In this document: positions 32,957 to 42,290 of the stretch, piece after piece | How the letters are laid out: the number at the start of each line of letters is the position of its first letter | Numbering within the stretch: the first letter of the stretch is position 1 | From: Algorimicrobium hallyeonense | GTDB lineage: Bacteria; Bacteroidota; Bacteroidia; Flavobacteriales; Flavobacteriaceae | DNA length: 64,000 nt | Reading direction: 5' to 3' | Assembly (NCBI RefSeq): GCF_042657385.1 | Contig: NZ_JBHSLA010000001.1 | Span: 682,001 to 746,000, forward strand | Translations under genes and position numbers: made by a program | Notes under the pieces: generated by a model | Seen by the model: the letters and a program-made list of their open reading frames with translations, nothing else | The model's database searches: none | What the model was told of the DNA's origin: nothing

Positions 32957-33958
32957 ATGGAAGAAACGCGTACAATTGACATTGCGTCTATTAACGAGAA
33001 AATTGAAAAAGAAAGTGCTTTTATAGAATTACTAATGTTTGAAATGAACAAAGTAATAGTTGGGCAAAAACACATGCTCGAACGTTTACTGATTGGTTTG
33101 TTAGGACAGGGTCATATTTTATTAGAAGGTGTACCTGGTTTAGCAAAAACATTAGCTATTAACACACTGTCTCAAGCTGTTCATGGCTCCTTTAGTAGAA
33201 TCCAGTTTACACCAGATTTGTTACCTGCAGATGTTGTTGGTACACTAATTTACAACATGAAGGAAAATGATTTCAAGATAAAAAAAGGACCCATCTTTGC
33301 CAATTTTGTGTTAGCCGATGAAATTAACCGTGCACCTGCAAAAGTGCAATCGGCTTTATTAGAAGCCATGCAGGAAAAGCAAGTTACTATTGGTGATGAA
33401 ACCTTTGTTTTAGACAAACCATTTTTAGTAATGGCAACTATGAACCCTGTTGAGCAAGAAGGAACCTATCCGCTACCAGAAGCACAAGTGGACCGTTTTA
33501 TGTTGAAAGCAGTCATCGATTATCCAAAAATTGAAGACGAACAACTCATTATGAGATCAAACCTTAAAGGTGCTTTTGATAAAGTAAATCCTGTTGTTAC
33601 AGTAGATCAAATTATACAAGCTCAAAAAGCAGTTCGTGAGGTTTATATGGATGAAAAGATTGAAAAATATATTCTCGATATTATTTTCGCAACGCGTTAC
33701 CCAGAAAAATATAAGTTGGCAGAATTAAAAGCACTTATTTCTTTTGGAGCTTCTCCACGTGGTAGTATTAACTTGGCAACAGCTGCAAAATGCTATGCGT
33801 TTATCAAGCGTCGTGGTTATGTAATCCCGGAAGATGTTCGTGCCGTAATTTATGATGTATTGCGCCACAGAATTGGAATTACTTACGAAGCGGAAGCAGA
33901 AAACGTAACCTCGGAAGATATTATTAGCAAAATTGTAAATGAGATTGAAGTACCGTAA
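32957..33958 (+). CDS. MoxR family AAA+ ATPase
   Basis: A 333-residue AAA+ ATPase. LLEGVPGLAKT is Walker A, FVLADEINRAPAK is Walker B, and LVMATMNPVEQEGTYPLPEAQ, followed by DRFMLK, is the MoxR-typical sensor 1/arginine-finger region. MoxR ATPases act as chaperones for maturation of complexes that contain von Willebrand A proteins. It is the first gene of an eight-gene cluster (32957-42231) with DUF58, BatA, BatB, BatC, BatD and BatE, the known Bacteroidota aerotolerance layout. Confidence 0.95.
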   Translation: MEETRTIDIASINEKIEKESAFIELLMFEMNKVIVGQKHMLERLLIGLLGQGHILLEGVPGLAKTLAINTLSQAVHGSFSRIQFTPDLLPADVVGTLIYNMKENDFKIKKGPIFANFVLADEINRAPAKVQSALLEAMQEKQVTIGDETFVLDKPFLVMATMNPVEQEGTYPLPEAQVDRFMLKAVIDYPKIEDEQLIMRSNLKGAFDKVNPVVTVDQIIQAQKAVREVYMDEKIEKYILDIIFATRYPEKYKLAELKALISFGASPRGSINLATAAKCYAFIKRRGYVIPEDVRAVIYDVLRHRIGITYEAEAENVTSEDIISKIVNEIEVP

Positions 33959-33960
33959 AA

Positions 33961-34062
33961 TGAGTTTTTAGTATTCAGTTGCAGTAAACAGTTAAAAGGT
34001 TTGCTGGAATTATGAATACAAGAAAAGCTTAAAACTGCGACTGAACACTGTTTACTGAAGCG
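33961..34062. repeat. CAGT-rich complementary repeat between moxR and DUF58 gene
   Basis: TTCAGTTGCAGT (33974-33985) is complementary to ACTGCGACTGAA (34034-34045) with one mismatch, and CAGTAAACAGT (33982-33992) is perfectly complementary to ACTGTTTACTG (34047-34057). The two pairings are in crossed order, so they cannot both form a simple nested hairpin. Similar CAGT-word repeats occur between genes in other flavobacteria; here it fills the whole 104-bp gap inside the operon. Confidence 0.6.
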
Positions 34063-34929
34063 ATGGATACAAAAGAATTACTAAAAAAAGTACGAAAAAT
34101 AGAGATTAAGACACGCAGGTTGTCTGATCATATTTTTGGAGGTGAATACCATTCCACTTTCAAGGGTCGTGGTATGACTTTTAGTGAAGTCCGTCAGTAT
34201 CAATATGGTGATGATGTTCGGAATATAGACTGGAATGTTACTGCCAGAACCAACGAGCCACATATTAAAGTTTTTGAAGAAGAACGTGAACTAACCATGA
34301 TGTTAATGGTGGATGTTTCAGGCTCTGAATTTTTTGGAACAGATTCTCAATTTAAGAATGAAATAGTGACTGAAATTGCTGCAACACTGGCATTTTCGGC
34401 TACTCAAAATAATGATAAAATAGGTTTGATTTTATTTTCAGATGCTATTGAACTTTACATTCCACCTAAAAAAGGTCGCTCTCATGTTTTACGAATTATC
34501 CGTGAGCTCATCGAGTTTAAACCACAAAGTCAGAAAACTGATATTGCGGAAGCCTTGAAGTTTTTATCGAATGTTATGAAACGGAAAGCCATTGTTTTTA
34601 TGTTGTCAGATTTTATGGCAGACGATTATCGACATAATTTAAAAATTGCTGCTGGACGTCATGATATTTCTGGAATTCGTGTGTATGACAGGCATGAAGA
34701 AAACATACCAAATTTAGGAATGGTCCAAATGCAAGACCAAGAAACAGGCAAAAGTATGTTGGTAAATACGGCATCAAAACGTGTGCGTTTAGCTTACAGC
34801 AAACATTATAATGACCGTGTTACTTATTTTAAAGAAAGTTTTTCCAAATCAGGAGCAGGTGTTATTGATTGCCGTGTGGATGAAAGTTATGTTAAAAAAT
34901 TATTAGGCTATTTCAAGCAAAGAAGCTAA
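34063..34929 (+). CDS. DUF58 domain protein of the MoxR/Bat operon
   Basis: A 288-residue protein with the DUF58 signature RGMTFSEVRQYQYGDDVRNIDWNVTAR (conserved REYQ-GD-RxIDW core, about residues 46-67), followed by a von Willebrand A-like domain. MLMVDVSGSEFFG is the MIDAS-like DxSxS motif (DVSGS). No signal peptide or membrane helix is seen, so it is cytosolic. DUF58 proteins are standard partners of MoxR ATPases and probably help present them to the BatA/BatB membrane proteins. It lies 104 bp after moxR, separated by a repeat. Confidence 0.92.
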   Translation: MDTKELLKKVRKIEIKTRRLSDHIFGGEYHSTFKGRGMTFSEVRQYQYGDDVRNIDWNVTARTNEPHIKVFEEERELTMMLMVDVSGSEFFGTDSQFKNEIVTEIAATLAFSATQNNDKIGLILFSDAIELYIPPKKGRSHVLRIIRELIEFKPQSQKTDIAEALKFLSNVMKRKAIVFMLSDFMADDYRHNLKIAAGRHDISGIRVYDRHEENIPNLGMVQMQDQETGKSMLVNTASKRVRLAYSKHYNDRVTYFKESFSKSGAGVIDCRVDESYVKKLLGYFKQRS

Positions 34930-34944
34930 TTGATATTACAATTT

Positions 34945-36609
34945 ATGAATCCATATTTATACTATAAGAAACATACATCTTCCGTTTTTGGTTTACCACT
35001 TGCGGTTCTGTTTTCTTGTATGTTTTTTCTTTTTTCGGCAGTTTCTGTAGCACAAGTAAAATCGGCTACCGATGTTTCTGAAATTAAAATTGGTGAGCAA
35101 ATTACTTTTCAAATAGAAGTAGAAACAGATAGTACGGATTTAGTTGTTTTTCCGGAAGGCGCTACATTTTTACCTTTAGAAGTTATTGAAACCTACGACA
35201 TTGATACTACTAAAAATGCAGACAAATTCAATCTGATTAAAAAGTACGGATTAACCCAATTCGATTCAGGATCGTATACCATTCCGAGGCAAAAAATTAT
35301 AATAAACGATAAAACGCTTTTTACGGATTCGCTTAAAGTTATGGTGAATCCAGTCATTGTAGATACGCTCAAACAGGGCTTGTACACTATTAAGCCTATT
35401 ATTTCAGTAGAAAAAAGCAGCAGCAACTGGTGGAAAACCCTACTAATTATTTTATTAGCTGTCGCTTTGGTTGCAGCTTTATTATATTGGTTTCTTTGGC
35501 GTAAAAAAACATTAACCGAAGAAGAGAAAATAGCGTTGTTACCTCCTTATGATCGCGCTAAATTAGCTTTAAAACAATTAGATGAGCATCGGTATTTGGA
35601 AGAAGATGCCTATAAAGAATACTATTCTGAACTAACCCTAGCCATCCGTCGTTATTTAGATGAGAAGGTTTATGATCACGCATTAGAAAGCACTACGGAC
35701 GAACTTATTTCACGATTACGCTTATTAAAAGATGGCAATCAAATTGACTTAAGTTTGGAAACTATTAAAAACCTTGAAAGTATTTTTAAACGTGCCGATT
35801 TAGTAAAATTCGCCAAATCTGCACCAGATAAAGAATTAGCTAAATTTGATAGAAAAACAATTGATGAAGAAATTGATCACGTAAAAGAAGTTTTACCAGA
35901 ACCTACTGAAGAAGAAAAACTTTTAAACGAACAATATAAGGAAGCCCAAGCACGCAAAATGAAACGCCGAAAAGTAATTATTTCAACTTTGGTGGTTGTT
36001 GGTTTATTAATAGCCACCTTCATAGGTTTTGGCTTAAAATATGGTTTCAATTACGTAAAAGACACCTTACTTGGAAATAACAGTTTGGAATTATTGGAAG
36101 GTAATTGGGTACGCAGTGATTATGGTTTTCCTCCTATTATTATTTCAACGCCTGAAGTTTTAAAACGCATACAATTAGATTCTACCCAAAGTGAAAACAC
36201 GCAAGTAGACTATACCACATTTAATTATGGCAGTTTAGGGAGCAACTTAAATATCACATTAAATACAGCTGTTTTAAAGAATCAGAAACCTGAAGACTCT
36301 ATTAATTTAGTAGCTGTTGCAGAAAAAGCCATTCAAGATTTGGAACGTAAAGGCGTTACTAACATTATTGTAAAAAACGAAAAGTTTGTAACACCTAATA
36401 ATGCGGAAGGATTAAAAACCTTTGGTTATGCAAACTTTCCAATTGGAACTTCAGATTCTTTTGTGGAAGGGGAATATATATTGCTGCATTTTACAACACA
36501 GAATATCATTCAACAAATTATTATTATATGGCAAAAGGATGATGAATATGCCGCTGAAATGGTGGCGCGTATAGAAAATTCCGTTGAACTAAAACCAACA
36601 GCAGAATGA
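34945..36609 (+). CDS. Bat operon membrane protein, BatD-like N-terminus, two transmembrane segments
   Basis: About 554 residues from the ATG at 34945; an in-frame TTG at 34930 is less likely because the signal peptide begins after MNPYLYY. The N-terminal region (signal peptide ending SVSVAQ, then IGEQITFQIEVETDS) is a beta-rich periplasmic domain like the ones in BatD. A transmembrane helix lies near residues 165-185 (TLLIILLAVALVAALLYWFLW). A cytosolic region with PPYDRAKLALKQLDE and YSELTLAIRRYLDEK is conserved in such operons (DUF4381-like position). A second helix (VIISTLVVVGLLIATFIGFG) leads to a C-terminal domain I do not recognise. It overlaps batA by 4 bp. Confidence 0.75.
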   Translation: MNPYLYYKKHTSSVFGLPLAVLFSCMFFLFSAVSVAQVKSATDVSEIKIGEQITFQIEVETDSTDLVVFPEGATFLPLEVIETYDIDTTKNADKFNLIKKYGLTQFDSGSYTIPRQKIIINDKTLFTDSLKVMVNPVIVDTLKQGLYTIKPIISVEKSSSNWWKTLLIILLAVALVAALLYWFLWRKKTLTEEEKIALLPPYDRAKLALKQLDEHRYLEEDAYKEYYSELTLAIRRYLDEKVYDHALESTTDELISRLRLLKDGNQIDLSLETIKNLESIFKRADLVKFAKSAPDKELAKFDRKTIDEEIDHVKEVLPEPTEEEKLLNEQYKEAQARKMKRRKVIISTLVVVGLLIATFIGFGLKYGFNYVKDTLLGNNSLELLEGNWVRSDYGFPPIIISTPEVLKRIQLDSTQSENTQVDYTTFNYGSLGSNLNITLNTAVLKNQKPEDSINLVAVAEKAIQDLERKGVTNIIVKNEKFVTPNNAEGLKTFGYANFPIGTSDSFVEGEYILLHFTTQNIIQQIIIIWQKDDEYAAEMVARIENSVELKPTAE

Positions 36610-37616
36610 TGATGTTTGAAGGAGTCGATTTTTTAGATAAACAGTTTTTTTGGCTATTGTTGCTTATTCCAATTGCCATAGTTTGGTATGTCATAAAACA
36701 TAATAAACAAACGGCTGAATTAAAAATATCCAGCATAAAAGGCTTTCAGGCAACACCATCTATTTTGCCAAAATTCAGACATCTATTATTTGTACTGCGT
36801 ATGTTGGCATTGGTAGCTTTAATTACAGCATTAGCCCGACCACGTTCGGTAGATGTCAGTACAAAAACGAAAACCACACGCGGTATTGATATTGTTATGG
36901 CTATTGATGTATCTGCGAGTATGTTGGCAAAAGATTTAAAACCAAATCGGTTAGAAGCTCTAAAAGAAGTGGCTGCCGAATTTATTCAGGGCAGGCCAAA
37001 TGACCGAATCGGCTTGGTAGAATATGCAGGCGAAAGTTATACCAAAACACCAATTACTAGTGATAAAGCTATAGTTTTACGCTCCTTGAAAAGCATAGAA
37101 TACAATACCATTATAGAAGGCGGAACAGCCATTGGTATGGGTTTAGCAACAGCCGTAAACCGTTTAAAAGATAGTAAAGCCATCAGTAAAGTCATCATTT
37201 TATTAACCGATGGTGTCAATAATTCTGGATTTATAGATCCTAAAATTGCGAGCGAATTAGCCGTTGAATTTGGTATAAAAACCTATACTATTGGTATAGG
37301 AACAAATGGCATGGCTTTATCTCCAGTTCGGATGTTGTCCAATGGACAATTTCAGTATGGTCGTGTGCAAGTAGAAATTGATGAGGTCTTACTTCAGCAA
37401 ATAGCCGATGATACAGGAGGAAAGTACTTCCGTGCCACCGATAATGAGAAGTTAAGTGCCATTTATGACGAGATTAATAAGTTAGAAAAAACTGAAGTAG
37501 AAGAGTTTAAATTTTATAATTATCAAGAACTGTTTAGACCATTAGTGTTTTTAGCGGGTATTTTACTCTTGTTAGAAGTATTATTGCGGATTACTATTTT
37601 TAGGAGTTTTGTTTAA
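36606..37616 (+). CDS. batA: BatA, von Willebrand A membrane protein
   Basis: A 336-residue protein. N-terminal membrane helices lie at about 13-30 and 60-77. The vWA domain begins at about residue 93 with the MIDAS motif DVSAS (D101, S103, S105), and continues with FIQGRPNDRIGLVEYAG and SKVIILLTDGVNNSG. A C-terminal helix near 310-330 anchors the end. It probably works with MoxR and the other Bat proteins at the cytoplasmic membrane in stress or oxygen tolerance. The start at 36606 overlaps the previous gene (ATGA); two more ATGs follow within three codons. Confidence 0.93.
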   Translation: MMMFEGVDFLDKQFFWLLLLIPIAIVWYVIKHNKQTAELKISSIKGFQATPSILPKFRHLLFVLRMLALVALITALARPRSVDVSTKTKTTRGIDIVMAIDVSASMLAKDLKPNRLEALKEVAAEFIQGRPNDRIGLVEYAGESYTKTPITSDKAIVLRSLKSIEYNTIIEGGTAIGMGLATAVNRLKDSKAISKVIILLTDGVNNSGFIDPKIASELAVEFGIKTYTIGIGTNGMALSPVRMLSNGQFQYGRVQVEIDEVLLQQIADDTGGKYFRATDNEKLSAIYDEINKLEKTEVEEFKFYNYQELFRPLVFLAGILLLLEVLLRITIFRSFV

Positions 37617-37647
37617 ATTAAACGTAGTAAGAATAAATTTTAAAGGA

Positions 37648-37664
37648 TTCCCATTTCAAGGGAA
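37648..37664 (+). repeat. Short TTCCC palindrome before batB
   Basis: TTCCC (37648-37652) and GGGAA (37660-37664) with a 7-nt loop, ending 7 nt before the batB ATG. The sequence resembles the TTCCCAC palindrome at 31815-31832, and it could modulate batB translation. Confidence 0.35.
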
Positions 37665-37670
37665 ATAAAT

Positions 37671-38708
37671 ATGTATCAATTAGAAGAAAAAATATGGTTT
37701 TGGGTATTAGCCGTTATCCCAGTAATTATGGGCCTATACGTGGTACTTCAATTTTGGAAAAAGCGCGCTCAAAATAAGTTTGCAGATAAACGTTTGTTAA
37801 AACGCTTAAGTCCAAACCAATCTGGATTTAAAACCGTTTTAAAAGTACTTGTTTTAAGTCTGGCATTTGCTTGTTTAGCCATAGCATTGGTAAACCCTAA
37901 AATTGGAACCAAATTAGAAACCGTTAAGCGTGAGGGCGTAGATATTGTTTTTGCCGTAGATGTTTCCAAAAGTATGTTAGCCGAAGATATTGCACCCAAC
38001 CGTTTAGAAAAATCTAAACAGCTTGTTACCCAAATCATCAATAACTTGGCTGGAGATCGTGTGGGTATTATTGCTTATGCGGGCAAGGCCTTTCCGCAAT
38101 TACCAATTACCACGGATTATGCCTCTGCAAAAATGTTTTTACAAGGTATGAATACAGATATGTTATCATCTCAAGGAACCGCTATTAATGAAGCCATTGA
38201 ACTTTCTAAAACCTATTATGATGACGAGCAACAAACCAATCGTGTTTTAATAATTATTTCAGATGGTGAAGATCATTCTGAATTATCACAAAATGTGGCA
38301 GCAGAGGCTAATGAAGAAGGTATTAGGATTTTTACTGTTGGGGTTGGCGATGTAAAAGGCGGACCCATTCCTATTAAAAGAAATGGCGTTGTTCTTAATT
38401 ATAAAAAAGACAATAATGGTGAAACGGTTATTACAAAATTAGATGAAAATAATTTGAAGAAGATTGCTGAAGAAGCCAATGGAACCTATATAAACGGACG
38501 TAATACAAACAACGTTGTAGAGCAGATTACCGATATATTGAACGGTATGGATAAACAAGAATATGAAGCCAAGCAATTTGCAGATTTTAAAGATCAATTT
38601 CAGTGGTTTTTAGGCTTTGCTATATTCTTCTTATTTATCGATATTTTCTTATTAGAACGCAAAACGGCTTGGTTAAAACGTCTCAATTTATTCAATGAAA
38701 ACTTTTAA
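37671..38708 (+). CDS. batB: BatB, von Willebrand A membrane protein
   Basis: A 345-residue paralogue of the preceding protein. N-terminal helices lie at about 9-27 and 56-75, the MIDAS motif is DVSKS (D97, S99, S101), and a C-terminal helix lies near 315-335. It has the typical GDRVGIIAYAGKAF and TNRVLIIISDGEDHSE segments of the BatB/VWA family. It follows batA by 54 bp and is followed by the TPR gene, the usual batA-batB-batC order. Confidence 0.93.
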   Translation: MYQLEEKIWFWVLAVIPVIMGLYVVLQFWKKRAQNKFADKRLLKRLSPNQSGFKTVLKVLVLSLAFACLAIALVNPKIGTKLETVKREGVDIVFAVDVSKSMLAEDIAPNRLEKSKQLVTQIINNLAGDRVGIIAYAGKAFPQLPITTDYASAKMFLQGMNTDMLSSQGTAINEAIELSKTYYDDEQQTNRVLIIISDGEDHSELSQNVAAEANEEGIRIFTVGVGDVKGGPIPIKRNGVVLNYKKDNNGETVITKLDENNLKKIAEEANGTYINGRNTNNVVEQITDILNGMDKQEYEAKQFADFKDQFQWFLGFAIFFLFIDIFLLERKTAWLKRLNLFNENF

Positions 38709-38779
38709 AATTTTCAGAAATAATTTATAGAATTTTTAACGCATTAACAGTCAGTAGTTTTATACTTTTAAAGGCACCA

Positions 38780-39634
38780 ATGAAAAACCTATTTTTTTAC
38801 ATATTCGCCCTAATTTCGGTGGCTTCTTTTTCGCAAGAAGAAGATAAAGCTGCCCAATTAAAAGCCGCTAAAAATGCGAACAATCTCGTCTTTGAAGGAA
38901 ATGACCTTTTAGGAAATGACGATTTTGTTTCTGCTGAAATGGCTTACCGTCAGGCTATCTCTGAATCTTCAACGGAAACTGTAGGTGTTTATAATTTAGG
39001 AACCTCGCAAATTTTAGAAGGTAATTTAGAAGAAGCCTTATACCAATTGCAAAAATCAGCTAAAGCAGCCACGTCTAAATCTGAAAAACATCAAGCCTTT
39101 CATAACATTGGAAATATATTAATGACCAATAAAAAATGTAAAGAAGCTGTTGAAGCCTACAAAAATGCCTTGCGAAACAATCCAACAGATGATGAATCGC
39201 GATACAATTTAGCATTAGCACAAGAGTGTGCCAAGCAACAGGAAGACCAAAACCAGGACGAGGACAAAGACCAAGATAAGCAGGACGAAAATAAAGACGA
39301 GAACAAGGACGACCAAAAGGACAAAGATAAGGATAAGGAAGGCGACCAGGACGACCAGAAAGATAAAGGCGATCAAGATAAAAAGGAAGGCGACGACAAA
39401 GAGGATGAAGATGGCAAGCCTAAAGATGATGAAAAAGACAAAGGCAAAGAAAATCAAGATCCTGAGAAAGATAAGGAACAGCAACAACCACCGCAGCCTC
39501 AACCGGGACAAATGTCGCCACAGCAAATGAAAAACCTGCTAGAAGCTATGAACAATCAAGAGTCTAAAGTGCAGGAAAAAATGAATGCCGAGAAACAGAA
39601 AGGCGTTAAAGTTCAAACTGAAAAAGATTGGTAA
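38780..39634 (+). CDS. batC: BatC, TPR protein with long charged tail
   Basis: A 284-residue secreted or membrane-anchored protein. After a signal peptide (MKNLFFYIFALISVASFS) come about three TPR units (residues 27-150; for example EAVEAYKNALRNNPTDDESRYN). Residues 155-235 are almost entirely Asp, Lys, Glu, Gln and Asn, followed by a Pro/Gln patch and MSPQQMKNLLEAMNNQE. The TPR plus charged tail fits BatC. The charged tail is probably disordered. It has the same direction and spacing as its neighbours in the Bat operon. Confidence 0.9.
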   Translation: MKNLFFYIFALISVASFSQEEDKAAQLKAAKNANNLVFEGNDLLGNDDFVSAEMAYRQAISESSTETVGVYNLGTSQILEGNLEEALYQLQKSAKAATSKSEKHQAFHNIGNILMTNKKCKEAVEAYKNALRNNPTDDESRYNLALAQECAKQQEDQNQDEDKDQDKQDENKDENKDDQKDKDKDKEGDQDDQKDKGDQDKKEGDDKEDEDGKPKDDEKDKGKENQDPEKDKEQQQPPQPQPGQMSPQQMKNLLEAMNNQESKVQEKMNAEKQKGVKVQTEKDW

Positions 39635-39673
39635 TTCGGTTACAAAATAATTAGAAGCGGATAGAACGATATC

Positions 39674-41446
39674 ATGAAACTTATAAAACACATTACAGTT
39701 ATTTTACTAGTGCTATCAAGTACGTTGGCTAGTGCTCAAATAACCTTTGAATCTAAAGTCAGCAAAAAACGACTTGGAATTAATGAGCGATTACGCGTTG
39801 ATTTCGAAATGAATAAAGATGGTGATAATTTTAATCCACCAGACTTTACTAATTTCACGGTTGTTGGTGGTCCAAACCAAGCCGTAAGTTATGCGTATGC
39901 TAATGGAAAACGAACCTATTCTAAAACCTACAGTTATTTTTTAGCACCAAAACGTCAAGGAACGTTTACAATTAATCAGGCTGTGATAGAAATTGACGGT
40001 GAAACTTATAAAACTACGCCCATTTCTGTTGTCGTTACAGGTGCTGTTGAAACACCTAAAGATGGCAATAATGCCGATTATATTGCTTCCGAAAACATTC
40101 ATCTGGTTGCCGAAATTTCAGATGATAAACCGTTTCTAAATGAAGCGATAACCGTTGTGTATAAATTATACGTTTCACCAGATACAGGTGTTAGTAATTG
40201 GCGCGAAATTGACAATCCTAAATACAGTGATTTTTGGAGTCAGAACATAGATATCCGACAACTAAAAGTGCAAAATGGGACCTATAAAGGGGAAGATTAT
40301 CGCTATGTGGTATTGCGCAAAACGGTATTATATCCACAAAAAACAGGTGAATTAGAAATTGAACCATTAAGTTTAGATATTACGGTTGAGGTTCCAACAA
40401 ACCGACGCGATATTTTTGGTGGTCGTCTCATGCAACAAGCGCACAAAACAGTGTCAGCAGGTAAACGAACTATTAACGTGAAACCACTTCCAGAACAAGG
40501 AAAACCAACAGATTTTACAGGTGCTGTGGGCGATTTTAACTTTAAAGTCACCACATCTAAATCGTCATTAAATGCGACGGAATCTTTACAAGCTACAGTA
40601 GAAGTATCAGGTTCTGGGAATTTGAAATTATTTCAATTGCCTAAATTAAATTTGCCAAGCTCATTGGAAGTTTATGAGCCTGAGCATGCGGAAGATGTAC
40701 GAACCAATTTAAACGGCATGCAAGGACGTATTTCAGATAGTTATACGGTTGTACCGCAATTTAAAGGAAAATATCCAATTCCGAATATCTCTTTTTCTTA
40801 TTTCGATTTAAAAACAGAATCCTATAAAACCATTAATTCCAACGAGATAGTTATTGATGTGTTGCAAGGTCCAACAAGCCAAACAGGTAATCAAGATATT
40901 ACTGCAGTTGGCGGTGATAAGCAGCGTGTGGTATTAAATAGTAATCAGTTTGCATTTATAAAAACGAGCACGAATTTTACAAGTACCAAACCTGATCACT
41001 TTTTTAAATCTGCCGGGTTTTGGGCAGCGCTTTTAATGCCCTTTTTAGCAATACCTATGGTTATTGTGTTCAAGAAAAATAAGGATAAACGAGATGCTGA
41101 TGTATTTGGAAATAAAATTCGTAAAGCAGATAAGCTAGCCAAGAAATACTTAAGCGAGGCCAAAAAAGCGCTCGGTCAAAAAGAAGCATTTTATGTGGCA
41201 TTAGAAAAAGCCTTACACAACTATTTAAAGGCAACCGTTCATATTGAAACAAGCGATTTAAGTAAGGATAAGATTCAAGAGTTGTTGCATAAAGGCAGTG
41301 TAAGCCAAGAAACTATTACTGGTTTTGTGGCCATTTTAAAAAACTGCGAATTGGCGCGTTACACACCAATTACACAGGTGGAAATGGAACAAGATTATGA
41401 GCGTGCAGCGCAAACAATTTCAAAAATTGATAAAGAATTAAAATAG
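39674..41446 (+). CDS. batD: BatD
   Basis: A 590-residue membrane protein. A signal peptide (ILLVLSSTLASAQ) leads to a long beta-rich periplasmic region with repeated Ig-like segments (INERLRVDFEMN, SVSKKRLG, NDITAVGG). A single helix near 440-460 (WAALLMPFLAIPMVIVF) separates it from a cytosolic tail with YVALEKALHNYLKATVH and CELARYTPITQVEMEQDYE, the usual BatD ending. It lies 2 bp before the TPR/SH3 gene. Confidence 0.92.
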   Translation: MKLIKHITVILLVLSSTLASAQITFESKVSKKRLGINERLRVDFEMNKDGDNFNPPDFTNFTVVGGPNQAVSYAYANGKRTYSKTYSYFLAPKRQGTFTINQAVIEIDGETYKTTPISVVVTGAVETPKDGNNADYIASENIHLVAEISDDKPFLNEAITVVYKLYVSPDTGVSNWREIDNPKYSDFWSQNIDIRQLKVQNGTYKGEDYRYVVLRKTVLYPQKTGELEIEPLSLDITVEVPTNRRDIFGGRLMQQAHKTVSAGKRTINVKPLPEQGKPTDFTGAVGDFNFKVTTSKSSLNATESLQATVEVSGSGNLKLFQLPKLNLPSSLEVYEPEHAEDVRTNLNGMQGRISDSYTVVPQFKGKYPIPNISFSYFDLKTESYKTINSNEIVIDVLQGPTSQTGNQDITAVGGDKQRVVLNSNQFAFIKTSTNFTSTKPDHFFKSAGFWAALLMPFLAIPMVIVFKKNKDKRDADVFGNKIRKADKLAKKYLSEAKKALGQKEAFYVALEKALHNYLKATVHIETSDLSKDKIQELLHKGSVSQETITGFVAILKNCELARYTPITQVEMEQDYERAAQTISKIDKELK

Positions 41447-41448
41447 AT

Positions 41449-42231
41449 ATGTTACAGATAATGCAACTTCATAAAACATATTTTCTCACGCTATTAATAG
41501 CTTTAATTAGTTTGTGTTCCCTTGGTCAAAACATGCAATTGTTTGAGCAAGCCAACACCTTATATAACGATGCTAAATACGAAGAAGCTATAAGCAAATA
41601 CCAACAAATTTTGGATACAGATATGCATTCAGCAGAGCTGTATTTTAATCTAGCCAATGCACATTATAAACTCAACCATATTGCGCCAAGTATTTTTTAT
41701 TATGAAAAAGCCTTGCAATTAGCACCTAATGATGCTGAAATTAATCAAAATATAGCGTTTGCAAAAAACATGACCTTAGATGCTATTGATGTGGTTCCAG
41801 AAGTTGGCGTTTCCAAAGTTATTAATCAGGTTTCAAACGCTGTAAGTTTTGATGCTTGGGCCATTTTGGCCATCTGCTTTGTGTTTTTAGCTGTATTTTC
41901 TTTTATTAATTATTATTTGGCAAAAGGAACCAAAACAAAGCGTTTTTCGTTTACAGTAGGATTTATTGGACTGTTTTTAATGTTAGGATCAGTCGTATCA
42001 GCTTTCAATAAGTACGATTTAGATAAAAACAACAATCCAGCCATTGTATTTGCTCAAGAAAGTCAAATAAAAAGTGAACCTAACTTAAGAAGCACGGAAG
42101 CTTTTGTACTCCATGAAGGAACTAAAGTACAGGTTTTAGATACCGTAGAAAATTGGAAGAAAATTAAATTGACGGATGGCAAAACTGGATGGATTCCGGC
42201 TACAGATATTAAATTATTAAAGAAATTTTAA
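41449..42231 (+). CDS. batE: BatE, TPR and SH3-like protein
   Basis: A 260-residue protein with a signal peptide, two to three TPRs (LYNDAKYEEAISKYQQIL, ELYFNLANAHYKL, PSIFYYEKALQLAPND), and two transmembrane helices near 133-155 and 165-183. The C-terminal SH3-like domain follows (residues 195-260; KSEPNLRSTEAFVLHEGTKV and GWIPATDIKLL). This is the BatE layout. It starts 2 bp after batD; an internal ATG at 41461 is also a plausible start. It closes the operon. Confidence 0.9.
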   Translation: MLQIMQLHKTYFLTLLIALISLCSLGQNMQLFEQANTLYNDAKYEEAISKYQQILDTDMHSAELYFNLANAHYKLNHIAPSIFYYEKALQLAPNDAEINQNIAFAKNMTLDAIDVVPEVGVSKVINQVSNAVSFDAWAILAICFVFLAVFSFINYYLAKGTKTKRFSFTVGFIGLFLMLGSVVSAFNKYDLDKNNNPAIVFAQESQIKSEPNLRSTEAFVLHEGTKVQVLDTVENWKKIKLTDGKTGWIPATDIKLLKKF

Positions 42232-42265
42232 ATCTAATTTAACGTTAATAAAATATTGAAAATAA

Positions 42266-42273
42266 TATATTTG
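42266..42273 (+). promoter_or_regulatory. -7 promoter box upstream of the small secreted protein
   Basis: TATATTTG lies 18 nt before the ATG at 42291, giving a short leader. It separates this unit from the Bat operon. Confidence 0.5.
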
Positions 42274-42290
42274 CCATCCAATATCATTAC

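Noticed and set aside
39215..39530. Open frames on both strands in the charged tail region of batC
   Set aside because: They arise from the repetitive GAC/AAA/GAA codons of the BatC tail; translations are simple Lys/Thr/Arg or Leu/Ile/Phe repeats.
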